Shown here in pieces: positions 62,101 to 64,000 of a stretch of DNA of 64,000 nucleotides. The stretch is from Pocillopora verrucosa. Its lineage: Eukaryota > Cnidaria > Anthozoa > Scleractinia > Pocilloporidae. The translations under genes and the position numbers were made by a program. The notes beneath the pieces were generated by a model. That model was not told the DNA's origin. It did not search any database and saw only the letters and a list, made by a program, of their open reading frames with translations. The stretch covers positions 14,990,840-15,054,839 of the forward strand of contig NC_089323.1 in NCBI RefSeq assembly GCF_036669915.1, given 5' to 3'. Every line of letters begins with the position of its first letter. Position 1 is the stretch's first letter.

Positions 62101-64000
62101 AAATGCAACGAGAATTTAAAAAGCTCTAATAAATATTTCTCACCGCAATATCATGAATATACTGCTGAAGTCTGTTGGTATATTCCGCACTGAGCTCTTT
62201 AAGGCGCAGGTCCAGGTTGTTACTTTCTTCTTGTAAACGGTGCCTCTCCCCGTTGGCAGAGATCAATTCCTTTATAATGCAACAGAATTATATAACATAA
62301 GTTACATTACTGAAATGAAAATAAAAATGAAAGGCCCTGTTTTTGAGTCCTAATGAGGGTGATCGCGTTGTGCTCAATAGAAACGGCACAGTGCCTCTCT
62401 TCCGCCAGAATTGGAGAACATTCCTCCATTTCGGAAACCGAGAACTTAATGTAAAAACAATTGAACCGCTCGAAGCGCGGGAAAGCGCGGGAAAACGCGG
62501 GTGACCAAGTCGCGATCGGTTTAAGTTTTGAATCTGATTGGTTAAGAAAGTGGCAGACGTCACGGACCATTCACAGAGCAAAATAAAGCAAAACTAACGT
62601 GATCTGGTATCACACTGGTTCTGCTTTACTTCGCTTTGTAACTCGCTTTGTAACTCGTTGCTCCTCGGGTCACCGGACTATATTATTCAGAAGCTCCAGC
62701 GCGTTCAAAACTGCGCCGCACGCCTTGTAGCTGGGCAACCTAGGGCTGCGCACATTCGTCCCGTCCTTAAGGAGCTACACTGGTTACCTGTGGAGCAGCG
62801 AATTACCTTTAAAGTATTACTGTTAACTTTTAAAGCTCTCAATAATCTGGCGCCTCCGTATTTAAGTCAACTTATAGTCCCATATAACCCTACAAGAAAT
62901 CTTAGGTCTGCTGGCAAACATTTATTAGAAGTACCGAATGTGCGCCTGAAGAGCTATGGGGACAGGGCCTTTTCGGTCGCTGCCCCAAAGCGATGGAATG
63001 ATATTCCCTTAGACATTAAATTAAGTGGATTAGTTGATGTTTTTAAATCTAGATTGAAAACTTATCTTTTCAGACTCGCTTTCATTTGACTTTTTGTTTT
63101 AGTGTTATTGTTAGTTAGTTATTTTCTTTTTTTTTTTTATTGTAAAGCGATAGAGAGCTTTTATATATACCGCTATACAAATAAAGTTATTATTATTATT
63201 ATTATTTGTAAACTGAGTTGCTCAAAGAACGATATGGAAAAGCCACTAGGGCTTTTAAGAGTAGAATCTTATCCACGGATGGAAACCATCTCGTAGCCTT
63301 TGCTGGTTCTTATAAGAAAGAATGGATTTCTTTAAAGTTTTCCATCAATAGTCGTGCTGCGACAATGAAGGCAATAGACTGAACAGAAAGAGTATGAGGC
63401 GTTCCTAATTTGTCAGAATCAAAGTTTGCCTTTCTTGAAGATAGATGTCCCCTAAATCATTTTCCCAGAGGTAAGCTATCACAAACTATTACTCAAGCAA
63501 CAAAAACATTACTTACAGAAGACTGAAGGGCTAATTTCCGCTGAATCACCCGAAGAGATTCCTTAGAGTCTTTCAGCTCTTGGGTCAATTTGGATCTAAG
63601 GAAACAAATCTTTATGATTAAATTTTACACAGAGTAGATCCCTATCACTGAGACCACCCTCAACCCTTTATATCCTGACATCTGTATGCATATTCTCCAT
63701 AATTTTTTCTATGCGTTTTCTATGGTACTAGTAAGGAGAATTTGTTCAACAGTCAAGAGTTTCTTAAGGTTGTGATCATTTCCTTTATTCTCATGACCTT
63801 AATGTGCGAGTCAGGGGCGACATTGTAAGGAGAAATTAGAGACTAGTCTCTCTTGGGGGTTGAAAGTCAAGGTCTATGAAAAACTATTAGTGGGAGACCA
63901 AATACAAGAACAGGAAAAGCTGTATACATTCTATCTTCCAACTTGGTCAGTTCTCTTTGATGCTGAGTCCTGAGAACCTCCACCCGTCCTTCTCGTTGTT
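59182..64000 (-). CDS. CCDC78: coiled-coil protein, CCDC78-like (3' part, runs off right edge)
   Basis: Ten exons are visible: complement(join(59182..59254, 59529..59629, 59888..59972, 60381..60433, 60982..61053, 61158..61260, 61374..61564, 62144..62269, 63517..63595, 63928..>64000)), about 318 aa in one frame with GT-AG introns. Almost wholly coiled coil: VEVLRTQHQRELTKLEDR, LTQELKDSKESLRVIQRKLA, RLKELSAEYTNRLQQYIHDI, MMVRQIRESHEKKEEALESR, EIAKLTADLKELKRSNDELR. It ends QDLESERASLMTRCIMAEEQ, LARLQHYIDTNLKRYQEEIV, RLRTLLGN. That C-terminal pattern recalls CCDC78, a centriole/deuterosome-associated protein, but the name rests on memory of family pattern. The start lies beyond the window. A LINE fragment and MITE pieces sit in its introns. 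Confidence 0.6.
59344..59397. repeat. C-rich/CA-rich simple tract
   Basis: Long C run followed by ACACACAAACACACACAGAC, in the last intron of the coiled-coil gene. Confidence 0.85.
61765..61865. repeat. degenerate CTCTCGTCAAT-type repeat
   Basis: Imperfect copies of CACTCTCGTC, ATCGTCAATATTCG and TTTTCGTCAATTCT in an intron. Confidence 0.6.
61871..61985 (-). repeat. family B element, fragment
   Basis: Reverse: GGTATCGGATCATTTAGTAA, TTTTCTTTATTCTCGTCACT, GTGATATTGTATAGATA. Followed at once by a GTGGAACCT-type piece. Confidence 0.7.
62640..63210 (+). mobile_element. non-LTR retrotransposon (LINE), 5'-truncated 3' end
   Basis: An open frame of ~145 codons matches the conserved segment after the reverse transcriptase of CR1/L2/jockey-type elements: KLQRVQNCAARLV, HIRPVLKELHWLPVEQRITF, KVLLLTFKALNNLAPPYL, GDRAFSVAAPKRWNDIPLDI, FKSRLKTYLF, stop at 63089. 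A ~110 bp 3' UTR and an ATT microsatellite tail (63182-63207) follow. No catalytic RT domain remains, so it cannot move by itself. In an intron of the coiled-coil gene, opposite strand. Confidence 0.88.
63661..63868 (-). repeat. family A element
   Basis: Reverse copy: CAACCCTTTATATCCTGACA to CTTGGGGGTTGAAAG; in an intron of the coiled-coil gene. Confidence 0.85.

Overview
The window is nuclear DNA of an animal: AT-rich, with short exons separated by GT-AG introns, replication-dependent histone genes ending in the metazoan histone stem-loop, and many short non-autonomous transposons. The mix of genes and repeats fits a cnidarian (coral or sea-anemone type), but that is inference; no species is claimed.

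Layout. (1) 0.2-9.85 kb, minus strand: two tandem genes of the Ldh_2 family (malate/L-lactate/sulfolactate dehydrogenase type). The upstream copy (2854-9847) is complete in 12 exons; the second (first exon at 1996) runs off the left edge after three visible exons of identical lengths. (2) 9.85-13.2 kb: repeat-rich intergenic DNA. (3) 13.2-20.5 kb: DPH5 (minus, 8 exons) head to head with intronless IMP3 (plus), start codons about 150 bp apart. (4) 20.5-34 kb: repeat-rich spacer, then the cAMP-dependent protein kinase catalytic subunit (plus, 11 exons) with a likely alternative first exon 4 kb upstream. (5) 35.8-46.5 kb, minus: NASP, a histone H3-H4/H1 chaperone, in at least 15 exons. (6) 47.2-57.9 kb: a histone array: a 5'-truncated H2A pseudogene, one full unit (H4-, H3+, H1+, H2B-, H2A+) and a partial second unit (H4-, H3+, H1+). 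(7) 59.2-64 kb, minus: 3' part of a coiled-coil gene resembling CCDC78, with a LINE fragment in one intron.

Functional themes: NASP lies about 700 bp from an array making its histone clients. IMP3 (ribosome biogenesis) and DPH5 (diphthamide on eEF2) share a short promoter region and both serve translation.

Repeats dominate the non-coding sequence. About 40 copies of three related ~200 bp elements (called A, B and C here), sharing a TTAACCCTTTAA-type inverted end, fill introns and spacers but are absent from the histone array. Further elements include a long foldback (three copies), two SINE families, a hAT-like element and nested insertions among them. Exon coordinates were read by eye from splice sites, reading phase and family similarity; repeat borders are approximate.
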